This document shows positions 1-12,282 of a stretch of DNA of 64,000 bases, piece after piece. A program made the translations under genes and the position numbers. How positions within the stretch are numbered: the first letter of the stretch is position 1; the number at the start of each line of letters is the position of its first letter. The notes under the pieces are model-generated. The model was given only the letters and a program-made list of their open reading frames with translations, was not told the DNA's origin and did no database searches. Origin of the DNA: Siphonodentalium dalli (Eukaryota; Mollusca; Scaphopoda; Gadilida; Siphonodentaliidae); NCBI GenBank assembly GCA_032622095.1, contig CP136064.1, positions 134,423,129-134,487,128 of the forward strand. Reading direction: 5' to 3'.

Positions 1-363
1 AATAAATAATGTTATACGTGTTTTTTGCGTTGATTTTTAACATTAAAAATTGTTGGCAGCTATTTGGGGTCTGGATCGTATATACGCAATCCTATAATAT
101 TCCACTTGAATTATCCCAATTAATATCAGTAGCTTTGTTTGATTTGTAATGTATAATTATATTAACACGATTAAACATTGACAATTAGCCATCTTTCTTC
201 TGGCATTTATAACCGTTTCAAAATTTGTTTTGTGACTTCTTGGTTAACTGGAAATTCACAGAGAATTGCAATCGTTTTAATCTTGTTAGTTTAGTTTGCA
301 ATTATAGTATATACTATATATATCATCATCAGCATCATCATCCTCAGCATCATCGTCTTCAAC
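1..363. other. AT-rich non-coding DNA ending in a CAT/ATC microsatellite
   Basis: No convincing coding frame is visible. The last ~40 bases are ATC/AGC triplets (322-355) followed by TCTTCAAC, the 8-bp target-site duplication of the adjoining hAT-like element. The microsatellite resumes after that element, so this is the left half of a split repeat. Confidence 0.7.
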
Positions 364-1836
364 TAGAGCTGAAACGGTTAGACGGTTAACCGGTTAGCAT
401 CCGGTTAGCGACGTAACCGGTTAGAAAAAAATGAACCGGACGTAACCGCATCCCGTTGTCAGTTGAATGCGAACGTGAATAATCCTCAAAATATTAGGTT
501 AAATGATGCAAAACTAATACTAAATCCCGTATCACTGATAGTAGACATAGTAGAGTGCAATGCAAGCCTTAATTGGTACACGCGGTAGTATCAGATACTT
601 AGTAGCAATTCTCGAACTGTCTGGAAGTGTCGGCGACCTTCAATCAATTCCGACCCTTTGAAGTTTTCTTCCGAAAAAAGCACGTGTGCAGTCACTGTGT
701 ATCAAGTCTGAATGCACACAAGGAAGTGACAACGTAAAAGTGGCGTTGTGTGGCAATGCGTGCTTTCGTAACTTAATAGTTAATAATGCACGAAGCAACA
801 TGGATTCAAATTGGAATCACACCACGACATACTATATATAAAACTGTTTTACAGTCGGGTTTATAAAAACTATGTAAGTCGACAAAGTTTGAAGATTGAG
901 ATCAGCTGCACAATGTCTTCACTCTTCCCGTTCTTCCTCCCTGTTGTGATTTAATATGATCAATTCCATTGAGTGACCGAACAGACATCGTAGTTGAAGC
1001 AACCCAAAACTTCTTCAACAATCGTCCCTTTTATCAAGGAAATTGATGCTCCATGCTACTCTGTAATGCACGAAGCAACATGGATTCAAATTGGAATCAC
1101 ACCACGACATACTATATATAAAACTGTTTTACAGTGGGGTTTATAAAAACTATGTAAGTGGTTGTGCCTGTGGGACTAATTAACACTCAATTTGGCAGTA
1201 ATTGCTATATGTTAAGTGATTGCATACTGAAACCGAGGTTTTTTTTTACCAAAAAAAACCGAAACCGAAACGTAAATTATATAACCTCCCAACACTTAGT
1301 CTAGAGTCCGCTATCATGATACTGACGAATAGCTCAAATACTGAATAGGACTGCGAGTCTGACCTAACTGACCTTCCTTTTTGTTCTATAGTTATTACTT
1401 TCTTGTCTTTATATATAATGCATTGGAGGATATACCAATGATGATAATGATATATTACAGCTCTTTAATATATAGTTTTGTTACTCGTTTTAACAATACC
1501 CATACTATTTTACTCGTTTTACAAATGCCCAAACATATGCTGATCATGGCAAATAAGCGATCTCCCCTGCCATTCGCAACTTTCACTTGCTCATTCCCCA
1601 TAACGAGAGCCAGCAAAAGAACAGTGAATGCGTGTTTTTGAATATCGTTAAATGCCGTGAATAAGGTCTTTATTTCAGCTACTACTTCTCACCTAGTTTT
1701 GTCCCTGGAGCATGGCATAATGTCGACATAATTAGTGTGAGAGAAGTCCGATAGAAATTTAGCGGTTAACCGGTTGAAATCCGGTTAACCCCGATGGTTA
1801 ACCGGTTAGAAGAATGGGTCAACCGTTTCAGCTCTA
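364..1836. mobile_element. Non-autonomous hAT-like DNA transposon, 1473 bp
   Basis: The left end reads TAGAGCTGAAACGGTT and the right end reads AACCGTTTCAGCTCTA, its exact inverted copy. Both are followed inward by repeated GGTTAACCGGTTAG-type subterminal motifs. The element is flanked on both sides by the identical 8-bp sequence TCTTCAAC (356-363 and 1837-1844). Ends beginning TAGNG with an 8-bp duplication are the signature of the hAT superfamily. I see no transposase frame inside. The longest frame (1381-1641, 86 codons) resembles nothing I recognise. A stretch near 1229-1290 (ACCGAGGTTTTTT, poly-A, ACCGAAACCGAAACG) resembles the right end of the hAT at 57273-58299, so a second hAT end may be embedded here. 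Confidence 0.88.
784..1158. repeat. 96-bp direct repeat pair inside the hAT-like element
   Basis: A 96-bp stretch beginning TAATGCACGAAGCAACATGG occurs at 784-879 and again at 1063-1158 with about one mismatch (ACAGTCGGG versus ACAGTGGGG). The two copies lie 279 bp apart in the same orientation. The spacer contains no recognisable gene. This is probably an internal duplication of the transposon body. Confidence 0.85.
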
Positions 1837-2176
1837 TCTTCAACATCATCATTATCATCACCATCATCAGCAGCATCATTATCTTCCTCACCACAATCTT
1901 CATCATGATCCTCACCACCATCATCATCATTATCACCATCCTCACCACCACCACCAACACCACCATCATCATCATCCTCATCATCATCATCACCATCATC
2001 GTCACCATCAGCAGCAGCATCATTATCATCCTCACCACAATCTTCATCATCATCCTCACCACCGGTCCACCACCACCATCATCATCATCATCCTCACCAC
2101 CATCATCATCATCATCATCATCATCCTCATCATCATCATCCTCATCAACATCATCCTCACCACCATCCTCCTCCTT
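1837..2176. repeat. CAT/CAC trinucleotide microsatellite, ~330 bp
   Basis: Nearly uninterrupted CAT, CAC, CAG and CCT triplets. It is the right half of the microsatellite begun at 322. It generates artificial open frames on both strands (poly-His, poly-Ile, poly-Ser, poly-Met) that should not be taken as genes. Confidence 0.93.
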
Positions 2177-4640
2177 GAAATTTTATATCCCAGAGTTTCC
2201 TGTACTAAGATTTTTCCGGCCTAATCTTCTTGGGTTCGATTGCACGAAGGTCCAAAACTCTGTACCACGAAGCTCCAATACTCCGAAATTCCGATTAACT
2301 TTCCAGTTCACATCATATATATCTACGCATATACATGTAGTTCGACCGAGAGTTCAGTCTGCATGGTTGGCTTTTTCACATGCATGTAGAGACTCTGGAT
2401 TCACACCTCATGTCACATACATAATCTGATATACTCCTCTTCGGGGAGCAACATACAGAATGACAAACACCATGCAGCACACGGAAATCTCCCACAATGT
2501 GACATGTATCGTGAACGATTCCTAGATCATCGCAATCTGGGCTAGATTAGGTTGTCACGATTTGAACCCCGACATATGCGAAAATCTGGACAGATTTTCA
2601 AGGTTGATCCGAGTTGAGGGACATCTCAATGTACCATTCGGATCGATACATAGCCATTTCAATAAGAAATGAGAATTTGTTCACACTCACTGAAGCAAGC
2701 GCATTTGAATCAATCATTATTCATTAACACTCATATACACTGAGTCCGTGTCTCCATTTAATTCTCTGAAACATGTATCCTGCTTCTAAAATAAAATTAA
2801 TTTGTCACCATCATGCAGCAAGTTTTAAGACGACCGACATTGCTCCAAGTTTGAGACAACCATTTACATCTATGTCCCATTCACACACCAACATCTTCAT
2901 TCATGGGCGTTATATGCTGTTATTACCATATCCAACAGTGGTCCTGTAAAGATATAAAGGGAAATACTAAGCACTCTTGCACACTTGAAAGCACCCGATA
3001 GACCCCAATGCTGGCCAACATACCTTTCATGTCAATAGAAACAATTATTTTTTGCCAATAGTTTATTCGTGCAATTCAAAATAGCGCTTGCTAAACGCTC
3101 TTCAAGTCACTATGCATATCTTAAATTTTAACATGCATTTTTTTAACAAAAGAGACTGTTGCCCTAATATCCATTCCAGGAATATACATGTAACGGTTAT
3201 ATATATAGAATATATTACAAAAATTTAAACGGACATGGCTCATTAGAACTTCTAACGTTTGTTGACGTGATTTTTAAGAAGGTGACATTATGTTGATCCA
3301 TACGCCATATCAACAGTTACTGCATATGCCATGAGCAATCCTGCTAATGTCAGAACTAGGTTCAATCTATATTGAATTTTCGCACATGTGTGACGTGCAA
3401 ATGCACGCCCTTTATTTATACATGTACCATGTGAGGACTAGATCGTAACAAGTAAGTTGAAGAAACTCTTTATTGATCAATGCTGAAGAAAGTTCTGGAC
3501 CCAAACGTTCTCAATTATATCAATAAAATTAATCTGGCTGTGGCATAAAGAGGCCGAATATAACGTTACTGTTAAGAATACGGTCCTGAAAAAACAATAT
3601 TATTTCCTTTCAATATACCGATAATATATATATAAAATGTCCATTGGGCGCATATAATCTAATATTCGGCCGCCAATCGTTATTTTTATAACGATTAAAA
3701 AAAATTCCGAAGTTAGCCGAAGATTTTGTTGTAGACGAAGTCACATGATCATCAGCCCGATCACGTGATTGTCACATGTAAACAGAAGCATAGCATGTGA
3801 TCGATCACGTGGTAACTCATTGACAACGCATAGATGCGCGACGGCGGTATTTTAAGTTTGCATGTAGTCGATCGCGACCTTTGAAGATTATCGCGTTATC
3901 ACACTGCGAATGCAAAACTTCGCCGAAAACATCGCCTTTCTCGTAATTAAATGTCTTTATCGTGTTATTATTACTATTATTATATGTATCGCGATGTGTT
4001 GTTACTATAAAGCCATGCCTGTATATTATTCAGTTTTGCGCGCATTTATCTATATAAACGCGTGCTCGTGTTTATATATATTTTTTCGTTACCGGATAGT
4101 CCAAGTTATATCATATATGCATATCAAGATTGCATATATACGCGAAGACTTGCACAGTTATTAGGCAATTATCATCTCGTAAACATTCCAATTTCCAGAT
4201 GCCATTAGTCGTGTGTCAATAAAGAGCGTTTCGTTTTAATTTATCGTAACGTGGTAAAACAACACAAAATTGGTTTATTGCTGTCGGATTTAATCAATTA
4301 TAATCAAGTCATTCATTACCAATATGATATGATAAGTTCATTTTTCCTTGGTTATGAATCATGTATATATTTGGGCAATATGGTGTTTATATATATTTCG
4401 GAATATTGCTTCTTCCACCCTAAAACAATCTTGCCGACTGTCACTGATGGAAATTCACTGCATCTATGCATGGTTATTGGCCTATAAAATTAGTACTCTA
4501 GCGATGCGGTCTATTGAATATCCAGGTCATACATCGACCTCTATGTGTCCATTACGGTAGGGTTATAAAATATATAAATGTTCGCCGTGGTTCGTTTAAA
4601 CATCCAATCATATATAACACTTTTTGAAGGAGGGATAATA
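2177..4640. other. AT-rich DNA without recognisable genes
   Basis: No coding frame with family resemblance, no RNA gene and no element ends were recognised. A cluster of CACGTG-type palindromes (GATCACGTGATT, GATCACGTGGT) lies at about 3755-3815. The motif AATAAAGAGCGTT occurs at 4218-4230 on the opposite strand to the copies further right. Frames at 3910-4164 and 4251-4487 are AT-rich and unrecognised. Confidence 0.5.
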
Positions 4641-5060
4641 ATCCGGTTTAATATGAAATCACATATTCAAGTGCTCTTTATTCGCAATATATCGTAATAG
4701 TGAACGCTCTTTATTGCGTCAAGGTAAAGGGACTTGACTTAGAACAGTTGTTCTAGTGATTGTTTACTGATTACAACAATACAGGCCAATACATGTACAT
4801 GAACTTCCGATATGCATGCTTTATATATCCTTCCATCATTGTCATGGCAATTTCCGCTTTATTAAACTCTTTTTATTCGTACCATATTAGGAAAACTCTT
4901 AACATGGAACGCTCTTTATTGAGCCATGGTGAAGGAAATGGGGACTCGACTTAGAATAGTTGTCATCGTGAATTATTCATCAACATACTCCCCACTTTAA
5001 CTGCAATTGTATGTATTCGTAACCATGACTGACTCGTCAAATTAAACGCTCTTTATTTGG
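4640..5060 (+). repeat. Degenerate ~200-bp tandem repeat carrying ACGCTCTTTATT
   Basis: Two units align at ~4650-4760 and ~4855-4970. Each has a CTCTTT-TATTCG stretch, then GAACGCTCTTTATT, then a G-rich tract ending GACTTAGAA-AGTTGT. A third AAACGCTCTTTATT starts the sequence at 5044. The same dodecamer recurs at 23061, 23104 (partial) and 50650 and inverted at 4218, so it marks a dispersed repeat family of unknown type. Confidence 0.6.
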
Positions 5061-5600
5061 TATATGTAATCGGTTTCTGATTTTGCGCAACAGGTTTCCC
5101 ACAGAAATCCCGCCAAATGTCACGTAAACGAACATCGTTTGGAAATGAATACAGTATATGCCTAACTGAGAGTCACTAGACCGGCCACGGCCGAAAACAC
5201 TGCATTTATATGGCATTGTCACGAATGAATGATTGTAAATACGGGACACTCGGGGCATATATACGGAAAATTAAAACTAATCGCAAACATGCACCCGAAT
5301 AAAGTTCACATGCCGGCTCGTGTTTTTATAAGCTTTATACGAAAGTGTTATCTACCCCGCTCAATTGTCCCTCTATATTTTTTGTCAAAACAATACCGTA
5401 ACTTTCCGAACAGCACTTAAGACAAATCACAAGTGAAGATAACTCACCGCGCGATGACAATTCACCATGTGTACACAATGCTATTGATATGCCCCGCAGT
5501 AATTCCGTTACACTCACGCGCTGATGTCGATTACGGATTTTCCATCGCCATATAGGTAGACATAACTAACTCCGACTCCAATTCCCTGTTTTTAATTAGT
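5061..5600. other. No recognisable feature
   Basis: Moderately AT-rich DNA. The short frames on both strands (5037-5258 minus, 5229-5420 plus) overlap each other and resemble nothing I know. No element ends were seen. Confidence 0.4.
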
Positions 5601-5604
5601 TTAC

Positions 5605-5785
5605 CTCGCTTGACGTCATGCGAGGTTTTGCGACGGAGATAGCCGACAACCGGTGGTGGTATTATTTATTTATTTCTCGGCTTATTTATTACGCGATTTT
5701 TATGGGACTTGGATCATTGTGATCACAATAGGGGTGGCTTTCCGATAGAGTTTTGTTGTTTCATGAGGATAGTAATCCTTTAAGC
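5605..5785 (+). repeat. Dispersed repeat, copy 1 (second copy at 16107-16290)
   Basis: Begins TTGACGTCATGCGAGG and runs through GACGGAGATAGCCGACAACC, a TTATTTATTTATTTCTCGGC stretch and TATGGGACTTG to GATAG-AATCCTTTAA. The copy at 16107 has the same order with roughly 85-90% identity by eye. The class of this repeat is unknown. Confidence 0.8.
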
Positions 5786-5889
5786 ATATTTGTAGACCTA
5801 ATTTGTGGATCCCTCCAGAACTGGGCCGCGATGTAACAAAATAGAACATAATTTGAACCTTCAATTGACATTCAAGATCCTTTTAGACA

Positions 5890-6770
5890 TTACATAAGTC
5901 TGTAGCTGACAATAGATAATAATTAATAAATACACCTTCGATTGCCGACGTCGGGCCAATGACAGGCCGACGTCGGGTTGCCGACTGCGCTGACAATAGA
6001 CCAAAATTAAATAAATGTTGGATTGTTAACATATACTAAAAGTCTAAAACGTTACAATCTGTTTGATACAATGAGAAACTCTATATAATAGAGACAATTG
6101 TGGCTATTATCAAGCTGTTTTATTTAGGCCCTGAACTTCGGATGATTGCCATGAGTGTACAATATATTTTGGAAAAATATTAAACTTACCTATATTATTC
6201 CGCCCTGGAAATGTATCCATGCACGCATGGCCCTCTGCATAATCATTAACACCGATTGTGATTAATTTTCCACATCAGAGAAGAAATAATAAGGTTAGGC
6301 TCCAATCAGCAACGAATTTAAAGTCGAAAATAATGTAATCGAAGCTTTCAAATTGACGCAGCAGACGAGACGTACAACAATGTCGTATTAGCGACAATGA
6401 CGTTTTCGGTCGGCAATCCGTCGGCAACCGACGTTTTACCGACCAATGTATGCAAACAACGACAATCACTTCAAAAACTACTATAAAAGCATGGAATGTG
6501 CAATAAACCTTTAAGGGTGGAATTTATGTAGCAAAGATTAATATACGACTTCGGGCATCAATATGGTACGTGATATATAAATATTCTGTGATTTATTTAT
6601 CACTGGTCAGTTTCCCGTCGGCAGCCGACCATATGTCGACCTCCAGTTCTGGCGAAATCTAGTTAACGTCGGGTGCGGACCTGTTGCCGACCATCTCTAT
6701 CGGACGTTACGATGGTTGGGCCGACGTCGGGAACCCGACGTCGGGAACCCGACGTCGTTGTGCTATCTGG
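5890..6770. mobile_element. Possible TIR element rich in CCGACGTCGG palindromes
   Basis: The 10-bp palindrome CCGACGTCGG occurs at 5945 and 5967 on the left and at 6721 and 6735 on the right, with a one-base variant at 6749. The inner region holds related GTCGGCAACCGAC and GTCGGCAGCCGAC motifs near 6418 and 6615. Such GC-rich palindrome clusters in AT-rich DNA suggest subterminal repeats of a DNA element. GCTGACAATAGA occurs on both sides of the left cluster (5898 and 5990). I could not fix exact ends or a target duplication, and no transposase is visible. Confidence 0.4.
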
Positions 6771-6828
6771 GATATTACAGTATCACGCATATTTTTGTTT
6801 GCGGCAAATTAAGGGGATTATCTTATTG

Positions 6829-9640
6829 TGCTGCTAGCGGCATAATAGATCATGCCATGAATCTCTAGTCTCTACTCTGTCTAACGCCTGTAGAGATCAT
6901 ATTCCACCAGTACAAAACCCGGGAACTTTTTTAAGTTTTGACAGGGAACCTTATAAAGTCGAAAAAATAACGCGGGGAATCTATTTCTTTGTTAATACCT
7001 GTTGCTTAATGATTTATTCACCGGTAAGTTCCCAGCTCGAGATTACATTATTTACGTGACTTTTGACACCCGATTCCGCGATAAATATTAATTTGATTCC
7101 CTGTCACCAGATTCTAAAGATTAGATCGTAAGCGGCCAACACGGAAAGAATTCTGATTGGTCGATCACCAAGATGTGGTTTCGGTCCACAAAAAACGGGT
7201 CTTTCTTTCCCTGCGTATTTTACTAAACTGCCTCTGGAGATCTAAACAATTTAATTTAAAGGTACTCAATCCCAACAGAGGGTCCCCATCTCAACAGATT
7301 CCAACAACAACAATCCGATCAGAGGGTCCTATATTACTATTTCTTTGGCTTTGGGGGTAAAAAATATTTGATTCGAGTCGAGGAACCCATCAAACAAAGC
7401 TCAGAGTTATTAGATATTGATTTTTGAAATTTGTTATGTTCTCGAGATGAGTACTAATAATTGCCGTCAATTTCTTATCCTGCTCGAGATGTGTACACCA
7501 AAACAATATTCAAACAGACAAGGATGGATAACTCTAAAATCAAGTGGTAATAATAACGCAATTTTGACTGAGTTCTGGGCCAGAAAGTATTCCCGATAAT
7601 GAAAAATAATAGATTTCTAAAATCGATATCTAACAAATCTGAGCTTTGATGGGTGACTTCCTCGACTCGAATCAAATATTTTTGACCCCCGAAGCCATTG
7701 AAATAGTAATTGAGAGGAGTTTTATCGGATTGAGTACCTTTAATATAACTTTAAGTTAGTAAAGTGTATCTTAACTGTCTCTAAATACTGAATTCAGCAT
7801 AATTATGATTGTATTAGAATTGATAATTAACAGTTTAACTCTACTAACCTAATACAATTGTATTAGTTTTCATAAGTTATAAAACCTATAATAATGTTTT
7901 ATACATTTTCTATGCACTGTTCACGATCTAGCACCCTGCAATAAGATGATTTTAATCGTGACTACCAATATTTGCCGAGCATGGTCATCGGCTACGAGCT
8001 ATACATAATATGGTACATCAGGGAAATATTGAGGACAGTTTTGATATACATGGCTCATGGCTGGGCGCCCAAGCTCTAGAAGCCCATATATCCCCAAATG
8101 TCTAGTAAATTTAGTTCCACATTTAATTGTCGGGGTATATCGGACATAATTATTATGACATCTGAAAGTATATGGGGATATATTTCGTCAGTCATTCAGA
8201 TATAGTCGCGGATTATGTTTTTTTAATTTTTTAATTTTTTTTAATATATGTGCCCGAGCTGTTTCAGCACAAACTTATGGTGTATAAAGTACCAACATTT
8301 AATGTAATATGCACTTAGCATGCTGCATTGTCAGCAACTGGTGATTTTCCTATTGAACGTTAACTTCACCAAATATTAAAGATGCATAATCAGAATTAAT
8401 GCTCCCAAACAATATTTGATTCAAGTCGAGGAACCCACCCATCAAAGCGTGATTAGATATTGATTTTTGAAATTTTTTATTTCTCGAAATGTGTAGATCT
8501 TTGTGGCCCAGAACAGAGCCGTCAAACTGATGGTATCGGACAAAATTTCTCAGATGAAGATGGATAACTCTAAAATCAAGTGGTAATACGGCCAAATTTC
8601 CTGATACGCAAGTGATCATACGGCCATATTTCGTTCATTCAATGTTGTTAAATAACACGTTTTTGTGGAATTTTATACCATAGTTGACAGCATGCAGTTA
8701 GCTTTATTTTGTTGTAATTAGTCGATTCTGATAACCAAAGCGCAGTTTGAAGAAATGTTGTTGTTGTAACTTGATGATATGGGGACCGTCTGATCAGATT
8801 GAGAACCTTTAATAAGATGGTGTAATTATCTTTGTCTACGCCAAATTGCCCGATGTTACACAAGGAAACTAGGATTTATGAGTTACGATCGCGGAGTAAT
8901 TTAACAACGAATTAAACAAAAACAAATTGAACACACGACGAAAAAGAAAGTTAAAATCACAAAATTATAATAATCTTTGTGAAGAAATATATGTATCCTG
9001 CGGACCGCGGTGTCCTCAATAACAGCGACAACCATTGCATTGGATTGTGTATTAATCCTGCGTGATTGTTACGCAGGGGGAACTTGGCCAGTTTTACAAA
9101 CCCAGCCCTCATAATTCTAATTGTTTGGCTTCGGCAAATGCTACGGCAACCATTGATATGGGGACAGTTTGCTTCAGCAAATGGCTTCGGCATTGCTGAT
9201 TGCTGTAGCCAATTATGAGGGCTGCAAACCGGTTGCGGGGAGTTATACTTTTGGCGATCGACCAATCAGAATTGCTTCCGCATTGGCCGCTTACGATCTA
9301 ATCTGTAGAATCTGGTGACAGGGAATAAAATAAATATTTATCGCGGAATCAGGTGTCAAAAGTCACATAAACAATGTAATCTCGAGCTGGGAACTTCACG
9401 TACCAGTGAATAAATCATTAAGCAACAGGTATTAACAAAAAAATACATTCCCCGCGGTATTTTTTCCGACTTTATAGGTTCCCTGTCAAAAGTTCCCAGG
9501 TTTTGTACTGGCGGAATATGATCTCTACGGGCGTTTAGAGTAGAGATTCATGACATGATCTAGCGGCATAATAGCCATATCGTGCTATTAGGCTATTAGA
9601 ATAAAAATCGGACCTTATTATGCCGCTAGCGGCAGAATAA
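6829..9640. mobile_element. Large foldback element with ~300-bp inverted arms
   Basis: The sequence 6880-7170 reappears inverted at 9240-9545 with roughly 90% identity by eye. Shared landmarks are GTAGAGATCATATTCC, ATACCTGTTGCTTAATGA, CCCAGCTCGAGATTACATT, CCTGTCACCAGATTCTA and GTAAGCGGCCAA. The outermost ends are GCTAGCGGCATAATA (from 6833) and its inverse near 9613-9627. TAGCGGCATAATA also sits directly beside both inner arms (6835-6847 and 9561-9573). The centre holds further degenerate direct and inverted copies of a TTTGATTCNAGTCGAGGAACCC block (7368, ~7660 inverted, 8415). No transposase is visible, and frames such as 8350-8619 fall in these repeats. Confidence 0.75.
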
Positions 9641-9644
9641 CCTC

Positions 9645-10020
9645 GGCCTATGATGTTATCATGTACATGTAGCTAAATTTGACTATATATGAGTCTCCTG
9701 CAACAATATCTCGGACGAGTTCGAAAACCAGGTTTGTCCGAATTTTTTTCGCAGAGTTATGGGTCTTAGTTTGTCTATTTTTAGCAATGTTATCACCGTT
9801 AGCGCGATAACTCAATGAAATATTTACCGATTTAAACAATATTTGGCATATGAGTCCCTTGCAACAATATCTCGGACGAGTTCGAAAAACTGGTTTGTCC
9901 GAATTTTTTTCCGGAGTTATGGGTCTTGGTTGTCTATTTTAATAACAATTTTATCACCGTTAGTGCGATAACTCAATGAAATATTAACGAATTTTATTGA
10001 TATTTGGTATATAGGTCTAT
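9645..10020. repeat. Tandem ~160-bp monomers with ATCTCGGACGAGTTCGAAAA
   Basis: Two monomers and part of a third, sharing the order CAACAATATCTCGGACGAG, TTCGAAAA, GGTTTGTCCGAATTTTTTTC, GAGTTATGGGTCTT, TTATCACCGTTAG-GCGATAACTCAATGAAATATT. The layout and key words match the family B monomers at 23.9 and 29.2 kb, so this is a diverged relative. No ends were identified. Confidence 0.75.
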
Positions 10021-10422
10021 ATACCACCGTCCGACTTTGTTTCCCGGAGTTGTGCACCTTATTGGCAGAAGTTTTGTTCGACTGCCAAAAAATTCGACAA
10101 AAGCATCTTAGATGCGTACCCCTTGTTAAAACATTCCCTGGAGATCTGCTAGAGGTCATTAATTATACGCCCTTTTTTGAAAAAGGTTGTATTATGTAAT
10201 CAGTCTGTCCATCTGTCCGTTCGTCCGTCCGTGTTTACATATGGGCATATATTGGTTACTTTGTGGGTACAATGGGTACTTGTTGGGTATTTTACGCCTT
10301 GTTGGGTATTTTCTCGCCTTGTTGGGTATACCCAATAACCCTGACAAGTTATTCTTTGTCCAAACATATTTTTTGGCTTACATGTGAATGTACTCAACAG
10401 GTGGTTTGGACTTCATTTGTCC

Positions 10423-12282
10423 TAAAAAATATTGGATGACCCACTATGTGCCTATTTGTGAGATTTTTTTTCATACCCAACAAGGGATTTTTTTCATACC
10501 CAACAAGGGAACCCTATAAGATTCTGGACAACTGACCCAATTTGTGCCCAAATGAGAACCCAAGATGACTTCAACTTATTTGAATTAACTCAACAATGTC
10601 TGCATTTTTATGTTTACCCATACCATGTATGGTAAACATAGTGTCGTTGTCCGGATTGACCACTCGTCGTGCGTCCGTCCGTCGAGCCGTCTGTCCGTCC
10701 GTCTGTCCGTCCGTAGACACTTTACGTGTAATGCGATAACTCAAACATTTTTTACCTGATCAAAACCAAATTTTGTATATGGGGTTTTCAGCCCAAAATA
10801 CAGATCGAGTTCGAATATGGGTTTGATCCGACTTTTTTTGACAGAGTTATGGCCCTTTTTCGACTTAGAATTCACGCATTCTGCCATAACTCAAACATTT
10901 TTTATCTGATCGGAACCAAATTTGGTATGTGAGTTTCTCGGCCCAAAATACAGATCGAGTTCGAATATGGGTTTGATCCGACTTTTTATTACGGAGTTAT
11001 GGCCCTTTTTCGACTTAGAATTAATGAATTCTGCTGTAACTCAAACATTTTTTATCTGATCGGAACCAAATTTGGTATGTGAGTTTCTCGACCCAAAATA
11101 CAGATCGAGTTCGAATATGGGTTTGATCGGAGTTTTTTTTACAGAGTTATGGCCCTTTTTCGACTTAGAATTCATGAATTCTGCCATAACTCAAACATTT
11201 TTTATCTGATTGGAACCAAATTTGGTGTATGAGTTTCTCAGACCAACATACAGATTGATTTCGAATATGGGTTTGATCGGATTTTTTTTAATGGTGTTAT
11301 GGTCCTTTGACATATGATTCACACATACATGTACTTCGATAAATCAACCATTTTTCATCTGATAGGAACCAAATTTGGTATGTGAGTTTCTCAACTCAAA
11401 ATACAGAACGAGTTTGAATATGGGTTAGATCCAATTTGTTATACCAGAGATATGGCCCTTTTTAAACTAAGAATTATCCAGATTATAACCCAAGTAACTT
11501 ACAATTAATGAATACCTGCTTCTCTGTGAGCAAGATAAAAGACAATATAGTTTATTGCTTTGAGAGTTATTTATAGCCCTCATATGTTAGGTCTGTATAT
11601 TAAAGAGACACAGTGAATTATTGGATAAATTGATTTAGCTATCTTTTTAACCACAACTTAGCCAGGTGAATTTATTTAACTAGACCAATGGAGCTCTCTA
11701 AGTCCTTGGATGATGGGACTACATTGGATCAAACGGGGCAGAGATAGGTGATTTAACCCCTTTTACCCATTCCATGTCTTTTAACCTTTTCCATTAAATA
11801 AATAATTATATTATTTTGATATCTCACATGGCAATTTGCAACAACATGAATAGAACTGCTCACACTATGATAGTGGTGACAGGCTCTAGAGTTTAGATGT
11901 TATATTAACCTTCTATATTGACTCATACATTCCAATAATTTGTGTTATTACTGGTTATTATGTACATTTGTCATATACTACTTTAGATCATAACAGTATA
12001 CTCTATAATTCAACATTAAAAGATTATGATTCTGATCTTAACAATTTACTATCGCCAAGGGATGGGTTAAACATCTGCCGATCGTGATCGGCCTCTCGTT
12101 TAGCCAATAAATATCTGAACAGATCTATGCAGCCAACAATATTTTAATTGTGCCCAACCAGAACCCAACAAAAAAATATTGGATGACCCACTATGTGCCT
12201 ATTTGTGAGAACACATTTTTCATACCCAACAAGGGAACCCAATAAGATTTTGGACAACTGACCCAATTTGTGCCCAAATGTG
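10423..12282 (+). repeat. ~115-bp direct repeat separated by a family D insertion
   Basis: The block beginning AAAAAATATTGGATGACCCA and ending ACCCAATTTGTGCCCAAATG occurs at ~10423-10551 and again at ~12170-12282. The left copy has a duplicated CATACCCAACAAGGGA stretch. TTGTTGGGTATT motifs also repeat at 10279-10330 on the other strand. The two copies belong to the host element and are parted by the insertion at 10606-12100. Confidence 0.75.
10606..12100 (+). mobile_element. Family D tandem-repeat element, copy 1
   Basis: The 5' end has ATGTTTACCCAT in a hairpin (TTTACC-ATAC-GTAT-GGTAAA), then a GTCCGTCC microsatellite. Four to five ~175-bp monomers follow, with CATAACTCAAACATTTTTT, CTGATCGGAACCAAATTTGG, AGTTCGAATATGGGTTTGAT and GAGTTATGGCCCTTTTTCGA. 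The 3' part is a ~500-bp AT-rich unique stretch, then ATGGGTTAAACAT (inverse of the 5' motif), the hairpin CCGATC-GT-GATCGG and the terminus CCTCTCGTT. No coding capacity. Related copies are at 58856-61023 and, as a 3' fragment, near 21690-21876. Confidence 0.75.

Noticed and set aside
1766-2429. Poly-His, poly-Ile/Ser and poly-Met frames on both strands
   Set aside because: They are translations of one CAT/CAC microsatellite. All frames stay open because of the triplet repeat, not because of coding.
7417-8863. Short frames on both strands inside the foldback element as transposase remnants
   Set aside because: They coincide with degenerate direct and inverted repeat blocks and show no catalytic or DNA-binding motif.
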